Of a stretch of 64,000 nt of DNA, positions 26,625 to 35,134 are shown piece by piece (the stretch's first letter is position 1; every line of letters begins with the position of its first letter). Below the pieces are notes generated by a model. That model saw only the letters and a program-made list of their open reading frames with translations, ran no database searches and had not been told where the DNA came from. Both the position numbers and the translations under genes were made by a program. This stretch comes from Cylindrospermum stagnale PCC 7417 (GTDB lineage: Bacteria; Cyanobacteriota; Cyanobacteriia; Cyanobacteriales; Nostocaceae), in contig NC_019757.1 of NCBI RefSeq assembly GCF_000317535.1, positions 2,620,501 to 2,684,500 of the forward strand, read 5' to 3'.

Positions 26625-27079
26625 ACTGTCTATCTCAGCAATACAGCATTAGTATGTACGTTGTAAAACTCAGATTATCATGAACTCTGGTTTATGAGTG
26701 TTCAAGGTTTTACAAATAAAGGAAAGATTTGGAAAACGGATCTCTTACCCATATTTACCGACAATACAGCGTTTGCTATCCCTGCCTTGTTTTATCTGTG
26801 TGACGACAACTTTCAGTAGACCAGTGCAAGAGTTAACAAAAATTCTTAAATAAATACATAAGTATAAATAAAAACGCAAGCTTGTTATGGACTAGAAATC
26901 TGCGACTGATGATAGGACGTTACTCCCAAAGTGATGAAGAGGAATTAATTGTTTATTCTAGTAGTTAGAGCATCTCGCACCGAGACTATGTTGATGTGCT
27001 AGAGCGATTTTTATCTAGAAATACACACACCATATTCAGGATAGAGACTGCTGGAAATATCTAGTTTTAGGATAATATA
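26625..27079. other. intergenic region
   Basis: About 450 bases upstream of the site-2 protease gene, with no gene or strong structure recognised. Confidence 0.4.
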
Positions 27080-28276
27080 ATGCAAACAAATTGGAGAGTA
27101 GGGTCTTTATTTGGAATTCCGCTATTTTTAGACCCGTTGTGGTTTGTAATTTTAGGGCTGGCAACCCTCAATTTTGGGGTGGCTTACCAGGAATGGGGGA
27201 CAGTCACGGCGTGGAGTGCTGGCATTGTCATGGCCCTGTTGCTATTTGCTTCTGTATTGTTGCACGAATTGGGTCACAGCTTGGTTGCCCAGTCACAAGG
27301 TATTAAGGTTAACTCCATCACCTTATTTCTGTTTGGTGGCATTGCTGCTATAGAAGAAGAGTCAAAAACACCGGGCAAAGCTTTTCAAGTGGCGATCGCT
27401 GGGCCTGTAGTTAGTATCACCCTATTTTTGCTGCTACGTCTCGCTACAAATGTGATTCCAGAAACTAGCCCCCTCAGTGTGATGGTGGGGGATTTGGCGA
27501 GAATTAACTTAGTTGTCGCCTTATTTAACTTGATTCCTGGCTTACCACTCGATGGGGGACAAGTGTTAAAAGCAGCACTATGGAAAATCACAGGCGATCG
27601 CTTTCAAGCCGTACATTTGGCAGCAAAGGCGGGGCAAATTTTAGGTTATGGTGCGATCGCTTTGGGATTTGCTATAGACTTCCTCACCAAAGAATTAGTG
27701 TTTGGTTTGTGGATTGTGATGTTGGGTTGGTTTGCTGTTCGCAACGCCAACAGCTACGACCGCGTCACCACATTACAAGAAACCTTGTTAAAGCTAACCG
27801 CTGCCGATACTATGACCCGTGATTTTCGTGTGGTCGATGCAGATCAAACATTACGTGACTTCGCCGACCTAGACCTTTTGGCAACTACCTCACCGCGAGT
27901 TTATTTTGCCGCTTCTGATGGACGTTACCGGGGTATGGTTTTCATTGACGATTTGCGAACAATTGAAAGAAGTCAATGGGAAATCCAAACCCTGCACAGC
28001 ATCGTCCATCCCCTGACAACAATACCCAGCGTTGCTGAATCAACTTCTGTCGCGGAGGTAATTAACAAACTGGAAAATGAACAGCTACCCCGAATCACTG
28101 TCCTTTCTCCCGCCGGTGCAGTAGCCGGTGTGATTGATCGAGGGGATATTATCCAGTGTTTAGCAAAAAAATTAAATTTGCCGATTACCGAGGCTGAAAT
28201 CAAGCAAATCAAAGACGAAGGTAACTATCCACCTGGGTTACAGCTAGGGGTAATAGCAAAGTCAACGACAAATTAA
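27080..28276 (+). CDS. site-2 (M50) metalloprotease with CBS domains
   Basis: A 398-residue protein. The membrane part (1-230) has about six segments and the zinc motif HELGH (62-66), with the third ligand Asp158 in LPLDGGQ. The C-terminal 170 residues hold two CBS motifs (TMTRDFRVVDADQTLRDF and the segment after IHPLTTIPSVAE), which commonly bind adenine nucleotides. Such proteases cut membrane proteins during regulated proteolysis; the CBS pair would link activity to the energy state. The gene stands alone, followed 75 bases later by the TnpB element. Confidence 0.9.
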   Translation: MQTNWRVGSLFGIPLFLDPLWFVILGLATLNFGVAYQEWGTVTAWSAGIVMALLLFASVLLHELGHSLVAQSQGIKVNSITLFLFGGIAAIEEESKTPGKAFQVAIAGPVVSITLFLLLRLATNVIPETSPLSVMVGDLARINLVVALFNLIPGLPLDGGQVLKAALWKITGDRFQAVHLAAKAGQILGYGAIALGFAIDFLTKELVFGLWIVMLGWFAVRNANSYDRVTTLQETLLKLTAADTMTRDFRVVDADQTLRDFADLDLLATTSPRVYFAASDGRYRGMVFIDDLRTIERSQWEIQTLHSIVHPLTTIPSVAESTSVAEVINKLENEQLPRITVLSPAGAVAGVIDRGDIIQCLAKKLNLPITEAEIKQIKDEGNYPPGLQLGVIAKSTTN

Positions 28277-28289
28277 AAAGTAGCTGAAA

Positions 28290-29640
28290 GCAGAGGGAGC
28301 AACCGTTGATTATTGACACTCCCCGGCGTGAACGCACGGGGATTCTTGAATCTAAGACATAACTTGCTCAAACAGGTTTTCACCAATTTGAGTAGAGGTT
28401 TCATCTCCCCAAGCGTTGCTTGCGTCTAGCGCAAAGGTTCCGGTATGCCCTACCGTACCCAATCCTCGACTCAGGATATTTCTAGCTGCATTTTCATCTC
28501 TATCCATCACACAACCACATTTACAAACATGGGTTCGAGTGGATAGTGTTTTTTTAACAATGACACCACAACTAGAGCATTCAAGGCTAGTATACTGCGG
28601 GTTAACCGCCACCGTGACGCGCTTAAATACTTTGGCAAAGTATTCAACCCAGACACGGAACTGATACCAAGATGCGTCATTAATAGACTTAGCTAAACAA
28701 TGATTTTTCACCAAATTTTTCACCCTCAAATCTTCATAGGCTATCAAGTCGTTAGACTGAACTACGCACCGTGCTAATTTCACAGCATGGTCTTTACGTT
28801 GCCTACTTATTTTGAGGTGGCGCTTTCCTAAAATCTGTTGGCCCTTGCCTCTATTTTTTGACCCTTTTACTTTTCTGGAAACACGACGTTGTGAACGCTT
28901 GAGAACTTTTTCACCAATACGAAGAAACCTAGGGTTTTCAACCATTGTTCCATCAGAGTCGGTGTAGTACTCTTTTAGTCCGACATCTAGCCCAACTGTA
29001 TTTCCAGTCGGTTCTATGTTCTCAAAACGGTTAACATCAATACAGAATTGAACATAAACGCCGTCCGCACGTTTTACCAATCTTACCCGTTTTATTTGGT
29101 TGATTTGGTAAAAGTGCAAATCACGAGTACCTTTGAGTTTTAATCGCCCAATCCCTTTTTTGTCAGTGAATGTTATGGATTTACGATTATCCGCCAGCTT
29201 CCATCCTGATGTTTTGTATTCTACAGAACGACAATCTTTCTGGAATTGAGGATACCCCTTTTTTCCAGAAATTCCCTTCTTGCAGTTGTCATAAAACCTA
29301 GAGATAGAAGACCAAGCTCTTTCAGCAGAAGCTTGTCTAGCCATTGAATTGAGTTCATTAGCAAAGGGAAAGTTAGCCGCCAGGACTGCACAATATTTCT
29401 GCAAATCGTTTTTACCTGTATCTTTAACGTCCATCCATAGCCGAATACAGCTATTTCGGATGAACTTTGCAGTGCGAATTGCATCATCTACTGCTGTTAG
29501 TTGGGCTGCCAAACCATAAGCTTTAAACTCAAAAACAAGCATCGTTTTTACCTCCTATCTTATACTATCACATTTGGTATAAGATTAATCAAATACAATC
29601 AAAAGCCGTCTCCGGACGGGGCTTTAGACCCAGTTTTTCG
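28290..29640 (-). mobile_element. solo TnpB element (IS200/IS605 superfamily)
   Basis: A tnpB gene without tnpA. At the 3' side, read on the minus strand, is an RE-like hairpin CCCCGTGCGTTCACGCCGGGG followed by AGTGTCAA (about 28312-28345), typical of IS605-family right ends. On the 5' side lies a hairpin at about 29605-29628 (AAGCC..GTC/GAC.GGCTT). Exact borders are not proven. The guide RNA (reRNA/omegaRNA) should overlap the tnpB 3' end and this hairpin. Confidence 0.7.
28352..29542 (-). CDS. tnpB: TnpB RNA-guided nuclease
   Basis: A 396-residue TnpB, the compact ancestor of Cas12. The RuvC residues are present: Asp186 in GLDVGLK, Glu270 in IAYEDL, and DRDENA (347-352). A zinc finger uses Cys322, Cys325, Cys340 and Cys342 or Cys344. 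The N-terminal RNA-binding part is complete. The start ATG has a strong ribosome-binding site TAGGAGG with 8-base spacing. An inverted repeat CTTATAC...GTATAAG (about 29558-29584) lies just upstream. All catalytic residues are intact, so the nuclease is probably active. Confidence 0.9.
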   Translation of the reverse strand: MLVFEFKAYGLAAQLTAVDDAIRTAKFIRNSCIRLWMDVKDTGKNDLQKYCAVLAANFPFANELNSMARQASAERAWSSISRFYDNCKKGISGKKGYPQFQKDCRSVEYKTSGWKLADNRKSITFTDKKGIGRLKLKGTRDLHFYQINQIKRVRLVKRADGVYVQFCIDVNRFENIEPTGNTVGLDVGLKEYYTDSDGTMVENPRFLRIGEKVLKRSQRRVSRKVKGSKNRGKGQQILGKRHLKISRQRKDHAVKLARCVVQSNDLIAYEDLRVKNLVKNHCLAKSINDASWYQFRVWVEYFAKVFKRVTVAVNPQYTSLECSSCGVIVKKTLSTRTHVCKCGCVMDRDENAARNILSRGLGTVGHTGTFALDASNAWGDETSTQIGENLFEQVMS

Positions 29641-29901
29641 GTAAAGTAACACCAACGTTAACGCGTAGCGTGTCGCAGGCATCACCCAATATTAAATGCA
29701 CATCGAAAAGCAAATTATCGATGTGCAATTGCTATACAGCGGATTCCTTTGTTATAAGGTACATCATAGCCCCCTCATCGCTTGCGGGGAGGGGGTTGGG
29801 GGAGGGGTTCTTGTACCTCATGACACTGGGAAGTGCTGTATCAGCAAGGAAAGGGGTATTAGACTCTTTCCTACAGAACGCTGTGCGAACGTCTACACAT
29901 A

Positions 29902-29948
29902 GAAGAGCGTTTCAGTCGGGGTTTAAATCCCCGTTTGAAACACTCTTC
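29902..29948. repeat. 47-bp palindrome
   Basis: GAAGAGCGTTTCA / TGAAACACTCTTC outer arms with an inner CGGGG-TTTAAA-CCCCG stem. It sits between the TnpB element and a minus-strand membrane protein gene. Confidence 0.7.
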
Positions 29949-29981
29949 AATTTTGAATTTTGAATTTTGAATTTTGAATTG
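29949..29981. repeat. AATTTTG heptamer tandem repeat
   Basis: About 4.6 copies of a 7-base unit, directly behind the stop codon of the gene at 29984-30391. Such short tandem repeats are common in Nostoc and vary in copy number between strains. Confidence 0.85.
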
Positions 29982-29983
29982 TT

Positions 29984-30391
29984 TTATGACTTATTCGGTT
30001 GGGCAATTCGCACTTCAATATCTTCTAATGTTTGTAACAGTAGCCGGTTTGCCTGCAATTGCCATCCCCATTTTTGAATTCTGTAAGCTGCTGCTGTCCC
30101 AACTACAGCTGCTAACAAGCCGATGGGTTGATTGAGAGAAATTCCAAATAACAAACCCAAGCCGGCAATTCCCCAAAATGGTAAGGCGACTCCTTGCCTT
30201 TGTTCTTCGACTATTTTCGCAATTCCACCAGATTGCATAGTCGCTAATAATGCCGCTTTGACTTGCCGCTGTTCTGCTGCCGATACTGATAAACCTATTT
30301 TCCGGCGCAGTTTTTCCATCTTGCGGGCGTCAGTACTGTACTCAGTTAACTCATCTTCTGCCATTTTTAGCAGTCGCTCTAGTTGCGGCAT
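29984..30391 (-). CDS. uncharacterised two-helix membrane protein
   Basis: A 135-residue protein. The N-terminus (1-60) is charged and helical, followed by a hydrophobic hairpin (about 69-105, ALPFWGIAGLGLLFG and LLAAVVGTAAAY) and a C-terminal amphipathic helix. No family recognised. It is divergent from ppsA. Confidence 0.6.
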   Translation of the reverse strand: MPQLERLLKMAEDELTEYSTDARKMEKLRRKIGLSVSAAEQRQVKAALLATMQSGGIAKIVEEQRQGVALPFWGIAGLGLLFGISLNQPIGLLAAVVGTAAAYRIQKWGWQLQANRLLLQTLEDIEVRIAQPNKS

Positions 30392-30571
30392 TGTCTATTG
30401 CATCCTGTATTTTGATACAGTCATTATCCCGAAAAACTGTAATTTTTTTGTGGCTATAGCGTTGCACTTAATTGCCTAATTTAAAATCCCAACTCTAAAA
30501 TTGAATATAAGCAAAATTTATTAGCGATTACAAACTGATAATTTTCGCGTTTAATTGAGAGGTAATACTGA

Positions 30572-33034
30572 ATGGTTACAGTATCTAAAACGACTGTATC
30601 TCAATCTGCTAAAGATAGCTCCCTCGTTCTCTGGTTTGATCAAGTTGGCATTGCTGACATTCCTTTAGTTGGTGGTAAGAATGCATCATTGGGGGAAATG
30701 ATTCAGCAGTTGACGCCTAAAGGTGTGAATGTGCCGATGGGATTTGCTACTACTGCTTATGCTTATCGCTATTTCATCGAATCAGCCGGGTTAGAAGTAA
30801 AGCTGCGCCAAATTTTTGCTGATTTGGATGTTGAGGATGTTAAAAATTTACAAGAAAGAGGGAAAAAAGCGCGATCGCTATTGATGCACACACCATTCCC
30901 CGATCAACTGCGGGATGCGATCGCCACAGCATACCAAAATCTCTGTGAGCGCTATCATGCAGATACAGATGTCGCCGTCCGTTCTAGTGCCACCGCTGAA
31001 GACCTCCCCGATGCTAGTTTCGCCGGACAGCAAGAAAGTTTTCTGAATATCGTCACTGTCCCAGGGGTTTTAGCCGCTTGTCATCGCTGCTTTGCTTCCC
31101 TATTTACCGATCGCGCCATTTCCTATCGCCACACCAAGGGATTTGACCACTTTAGCATTGCCCTCGCCGTGGGCGTGCAAAAAATGGTGCGTTCTGACTT
31201 AGCATCTTCTGGGGTGATCTTCTCCATCGATACAGAAACCGGCTTTCAGGACGTAGCACTGATTACCGCTGCCTACGGTTTAGGCGAAAATGTCGTTCAG
31301 GGAACCGTAAATCCTGATGAATACTATGTATTTAAACCAACTTTAAAAACAGGTTTCCGCCCGATAATTGATCAAAGATTGGGCAGTAAAGCCTTAAAAA
31401 TGGTTTATGATGACGGCTCAAAACTTACCAAAAATCTGCCCGTTCCCCAAAGTGAAAAAGATAAATTTGCCATTAGCGACGAAGAAATTTTACAACTAGC
31501 ACGTTGGGCTTGTTTAATTGAAGAGCATTATTCCCAAGTCCACAACAGCTATACCCCGATGGACATCGAGTGGGCAAAAGATGGCATTACCAACCAATTA
31601 TTTGTAGTCCAAGCACGTCCGGAAACTGTCCAGTCGCAGAAAAACGGAAACCTGTTGCGGAGTTATCGCCTCCTGGGAACCGGACAAAATTCTCCTTTGG
31701 TAACTGGTCGCGCTGTGGGAGAAGCTATTAGTCAGGGCAAAGTTAACTTGATGTTAGACACGAATAAAATCGACCAGTTCCAAGCGGGAGAGATTTTGGT
31801 GACAGATAGAACAGACCCCGATTGGGAACCAATTATGAAACGTGCGAGTGCGATCGTCACCAACTCTGGTGGACGCACCTGTCACGCGGCGATTATTGCG
31901 CGGGAATTGGGTGTACCTGCGATCGTTGGCTGTGGCAATGCTACAGAAATCTTAGCAGATAATCAAGAAATAACAGTATCTTGTGCAGAAGGAGAAGAAG
32001 GCAAAGTTTATGCCAACTTATTACCTTTTGAAGTTCAAGAAGTTCGCCTAGATAACTTACCCCGCACCCGCACTCAAATTTTAATGAATGTTGGTAATCC
32101 CCAAGAAGCTTTGAGTTTAGCTGCCATACCCAACGATGGAGTCGGTTTAGCACGAACCGAATTTATCATTGCCAATCAAATTAAAATCCATCCAATGGCC
32201 TTGATTCACTATGACTTATTAAAAGACAAATTTGTCCAAAAGAAAATTGCCGAAATTACGGCAATGTATGCTGATAAATCTCAGTATTTTGTAGATAAAT
32301 TAGCCCAAGGCGTTGGCATAATTGCGGCGGCATTTTATCCCAAACCTGTGATTGTACGAATGTCAGATTTCAAAAGTAACGAATACGCTAATCTTTTAGG
32401 TGGTAAACAATTTGAACCTGACGAAGAAAATCCCATGTTGGGCTGGCGGGGGGCTGCGCGTTACTATGATCCAGGCTACAGAGAAGCTTTTGCCCTAGAG
32501 TGTCAGGCTATCAAGCGGGTAAGGGAAGAAATGGGTTTAATCAACGTCATCCCAATGATTCCCTTCTGTCGCACTCCTGATGAGGGGCGCTTGGTGTTGG
32601 CAGAAATGGCAAAAAATGGTTTACAGCAAGGCGTGAATAACTTGCAGGTTTATGTAATGTGCGAGTTGCCGAATAATGTAATTATGGCTGAAGAGTTTGC
32701 TGAGATATTTGATGGTTTCTCGATTGGTTCCAATGATCTAACTCAGCTAACACTAGGCATAGACAGGGATTCAGCCTTAGTGGCGCGGTTGTTTGATGAA
32801 CGCAGTCAAGGTGTGAAACGGATGGTAAAAATGGCAATAGCCGCCGCCAAAAATCGCGATGGGCTACGCCCCGCCCGAAGCAATCGCAAAATTGGCATTT
32901 GTGGGCAAGCACCCAGCGATTACCCAGAATTTGCCCAGTTTTTAGTAGAACAAGGAATTGACTCCATCAGTCTAAATCCAGATTCGGTTTTAAAGACAAT
33001 GCTAGCAGTGGCAAAAGTCGAACAGCAAACTTAA
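30572..33034 (+). CDS. ppsA: phosphoenolpyruvate synthase
   Basis: An 820-residue enzyme that makes PEP from pyruvate and ATP in gluconeogenesis. The ATP-grasp domain is 1-350 (GGKNASLGEM at 32-41). The swivelling phospho-His domain contains GGRTCHAAI with His438. The C-terminal PEP/pyruvate barrel ends with GICGQAPSD, which carries the catalytic Cys. Near residue 765 the protein has an extra DGLRPARS stretch encoded by an inserted palindrome (32856-32887) that keeps the frame and lies just before the conserved NRKIGICG segment. Confidence 0.95.
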   Translation: MVTVSKTTVSQSAKDSSLVLWFDQVGIADIPLVGGKNASLGEMIQQLTPKGVNVPMGFATTAYAYRYFIESAGLEVKLRQIFADLDVEDVKNLQERGKKARSLLMHTPFPDQLRDAIATAYQNLCERYHADTDVAVRSSATAEDLPDASFAGQQESFLNIVTVPGVLAACHRCFASLFTDRAISYRHTKGFDHFSIALAVGVQKMVRSDLASSGVIFSIDTETGFQDVALITAAYGLGENVVQGTVNPDEYYVFKPTLKTGFRPIIDQRLGSKALKMVYDDGSKLTKNLPVPQSEKDKFAISDEEILQLARWACLIEEHYSQVHNSYTPMDIEWAKDGITNQLFVVQARPETVQSQKNGNLLRSYRLLGTGQNSPLVTGRAVGEAISQGKVNLMLDTNKIDQFQAGEILVTDRTDPDWEPIMKRASAIVTNSGGRTCHAAIIARELGVPAIVGCGNATEILADNQEITVSCAEGEEGKVYANLLPFEVQEVRLDNLPRTRTQILMNVGNPQEALSLAAIPNDGVGLARTEFIIANQIKIHPMALIHYDLLKDKFVQKKIAEITAMYADKSQYFVDKLAQGVGIIAAAFYPKPVIVRMSDFKSNEYANLLGGKQFEPDEENPMLGWRGAARYYDPGYREAFALECQAIKRVREEMGLINVIPMIPFCRTPDEGRLVLAEMAKNGLQQGVNNLQVYVMCELPNNVIMAEEFAEIFDGFSIGSNDLTQLTLGIDRDSALVARLFDERSQGVKRMVKMAIAAAKNRDGLRPARSNRKIGICGQAPSDYPEFAQFLVEQGIDSISLNPDSVLKTMLAVAKVEQQT
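32856..32887. repeat. 32-bp palindromic repeat inserted in ppsA
   Basis: GCGAT...ATCGC outer arms with a GGGCTACGCCCCGCCC core. It adds about eight residues between AAAKN and NRKIG. It belongs to the same type as the repeats at 16215-16249 and 62609-62643. Confidence 0.65.
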
Positions 33035-33077
33035 ACCTAATGATCAGGGTTGGCATTAGACCTATTGTGGGAAAAAA

Positions 33078-33107
33078 TGTAGAGACGTTGCATGCAACGT
33101 CTCTACA
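33078..33107. repeat. perfect 30-bp palindrome behind ppsA
   Basis: TGTAGAGACGTTGCA and its exact reverse complement, 44 bases after the ppsA stop. It could act as a terminator-like hairpin, but it matches a dispersed palindrome type of Nostoc genomes. Confidence 0.75.
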
Positions 33108-33155
33108 AAATTTATTTTCCAGACGAATTTTTAATTGGAGTGCAGCGACTGACTA

Positions 33156-34664
33156 ATGACTAAAAATTGGTTCCGATTTGGGATGGCAGGAATATTTCTC
33201 CTCTCACTATCCTTGCGTTTTTGGGGGCTGGATCGATTTAACACCCTGGTATTTGATGAAATTTACTTTGCCAAATTCGGTAATAATTATCTCACCCATA
33301 CGCCATTTTTTAATGCTCATCCGCCGCTGAGTCAATATATTATTGGCATTGGCATTTGGCTTGGTAGTCATATCCCCATTGGGCAGGATACGATAAATGG
33401 GTTGACAGGTTCTTTGCGCTCGCCTTGGAGTTATCGGTGGTTAAATGCCCTGACTGGTTCATTTATTCCCCTAGTTGTAGCCGCAATTGCTTATCAATTG
33501 AGTTATCGCCATAGCTTTGCCTTGCTTGCCGGCTTGTTTACAGCTTTAGATGGCTTATTTCTTGTAGAATCTCGTTATGCTCTAAACAATATTTATATTG
33601 TCATCTTTGGTTTGCTAGGGCAGTGGTTTTTATTATTGGCATTGTCCAAACAAAAGCAACGACGTTTATTTTGGTTAGTGCTTTCTGGCATTGCTTTTGG
33701 TGCGTCATCTGGGACAAAGTGGAATGGCTTATGGTTTTTGTTGGGTGCTTATTTCCTGTGGATTGCAGCTTGGATAATTCGTTGGTTGCAATCTTTTGCT
33801 TTGCTCGTTCAAACAAAACAACCCCGCATTCCCCTATTCTCTTATTTGCGTCCCCTTGTTAGTTCCTCAACTGCAATCTCATCTAAGATTCAGACACCTC
33901 TACAAAACCTAACTCAGCTAAATATTTTCCAGATGTTATTTTATTTGGGAATTATTCCGGCTGTAGTCTATAGCGTTATTTGGATTCCCCATCTTCAGCT
34001 AGATAAAAGATATGGATTTATCGCAGTCCATCAGCAAATTTTGCAGTTTCATCTCCGGATGGGCGGTAATAGTAACACCGTACATCCTTACTGTGCTGCA
34101 TGGTACAAATGGCCGTTGATGACTCGACCAATGGCTTATTATTACCAAACGGCTCAAAGTGCAACCGATGCCCTACCTGTATTGGGGCCACCTTTACCTT
34201 CTGGAGCGGGGGAAGTCAGTTATGATGTTCATGCGATGGGCAATCCCTTTTTGTGGTGGTTTGGTGTCGCTGCCATTGTTTTTTTAGTCGGGATGCTAAT
34301 ATCACAAGTCTTAGTTCCTTGGGTGCGGCAAAATCGGTTTTCTTTGCCTGCTACTCTGAGCGTTGATACTTGGATTGCACTGTATTTAGTTTTAAATTAT
34401 GCCGCTAACTTACTACCTTGGGTGAAGGTCACAAGGTGCGTTTTTATCTATCATTATATGTGTGCGGTGGTATTCACATTTTTAGCGATTGCTTGGCTTG
34501 TAGATCAATGTATTCGCAGTTACTATTGGCAATTTCGCGCCATTGGTGTAACTATTACCTTTGCCATTTTTGTCGGTTTTATTTTCTGGATGCCAATTTA
34601 TTTGGGTTTACCCCTCTCTGCTGACGGTTACAAACTAAGAATGTGGTTTGAGTCTTGGGTTTAA
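33156..34664 (+). CDS. protein O-mannosyltransferase-like (GT39) membrane protein
   Basis: A 502-residue polytopic membrane protein with about ten segments. The first luminal/periplasmic loop has FDEIYFAKF (33-41), the Asp-Glu pair typical of PMT-type dolichyl-phosphate-mannose mannosyltransferases. The large hydrophilic loop near 285-350 fits the MIR-less bacterial PMT layout. It likely transfers mannose from a polyprenyl phosphate to periplasmic proteins. The start ATG is 121 bases behind ppsA. Confidence 0.85.
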   Translation: MTKNWFRFGMAGIFLLSLSLRFWGLDRFNTLVFDEIYFAKFGNNYLTHTPFFNAHPPLSQYIIGIGIWLGSHIPIGQDTINGLTGSLRSPWSYRWLNALTGSFIPLVVAAIAYQLSYRHSFALLAGLFTALDGLFLVESRYALNNIYIVIFGLLGQWFLLLALSKQKQRRLFWLVLSGIAFGASSGTKWNGLWFLLGAYFLWIAAWIIRWLQSFALLVQTKQPRIPLFSYLRPLVSSSTAISSKIQTPLQNLTQLNIFQMLFYLGIIPAVVYSVIWIPHLQLDKRYGFIAVHQQILQFHLRMGGNSNTVHPYCAAWYKWPLMTRPMAYYYQTAQSATDALPVLGPPLPSGAGEVSYDVHAMGNPFLWWFGVAAIVFLVGMLISQVLVPWVRQNRFSLPATLSVDTWIALYLVLNYAANLLPWVKVTRCVFIYHYMCAVVFTFLAIAWLVDQCIRSYYWQFRAIGVTITFAIFVGFIFWMPIYLGLPLSADGYKLRMWFESWV

Positions 34665-35134
34665 GTCAAGACATTGTGAAGAAGGAGATGTAATATAAAG
34701 TTACCCTGATGTCGCCACACATCAGAAACCTACCTTCCCTGAAACAGGCGATAAGTTCGGACGTCAAGTCGGAGAGATTTTATGTAAATTAGTAAAAGTT
34801 TCAAACTTAAGGTTTTTCTTAACACAGCTACATTAACGGTAACACAGCTACATTATTGGTAGTTGAGTTAATCACCTAGGTTTCACATTTCTTATGGGTA
34901 TACAGGTTTGCTACCTGTTAAGCTTTAAAACATCAGTAGCTTAGAGAACCACGCCCCAACTCAACTGATTAAATATGGGAAAATAATCACAGCATGGGCC
35001 TATTTCTGAACTATCTGTAAATAAATTTAAAAGTCTCAAGAAAACTACATCTAAAGTAGAGTGGTAAACCGGATAGCTGATAAAAGGCTATCAATATTCT
35101 ACTTTTGATGCTCCCAGATATATAGCGGAGAATC
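34665..35134. other. intergenic region upstream of the phytochrome gene
   Basis: 470 bases with no gene. It contains a 20-bp direct tandem duplication (34820-34859, unit TAACACAGCTACATTA...GG). The phytochrome promoter should lie here. Confidence 0.5.
34820..34859. repeat. 20-bp tandem duplication
   Basis: Two adjacent copies of TAACACAGCTACATTAnnGG, about 280 bases upstream of the phytochrome start. It may be an operator pair or a chance duplication. Confidence 0.7.

Larger units (their letters stand above)
29641..29983. other. intergenic repeat cluster
   Basis: No gene. It holds a TGCACATCGA/TCGATGTGCA hairpin (about 29697-29730), a GC-rich stretch (29770-29810), a 47-bp palindrome (29902-29948) and a heptamer tandem repeat (29949-29981). 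Confidence 0.6.

Noticed and set aside
29670-29963. Two overlapping plus-strand frames in the repeat cluster behind tnpB
   Set aside because: They run through palindromes and GC-rich repeats; the encoded sequences look like translated repeats.
33078-33107. The 30-bp palindrome as a transcription-factor operator
   Set aside because: It lies behind ppsA and matches a dispersed intergenic palindrome type; nothing ties it to regulation.
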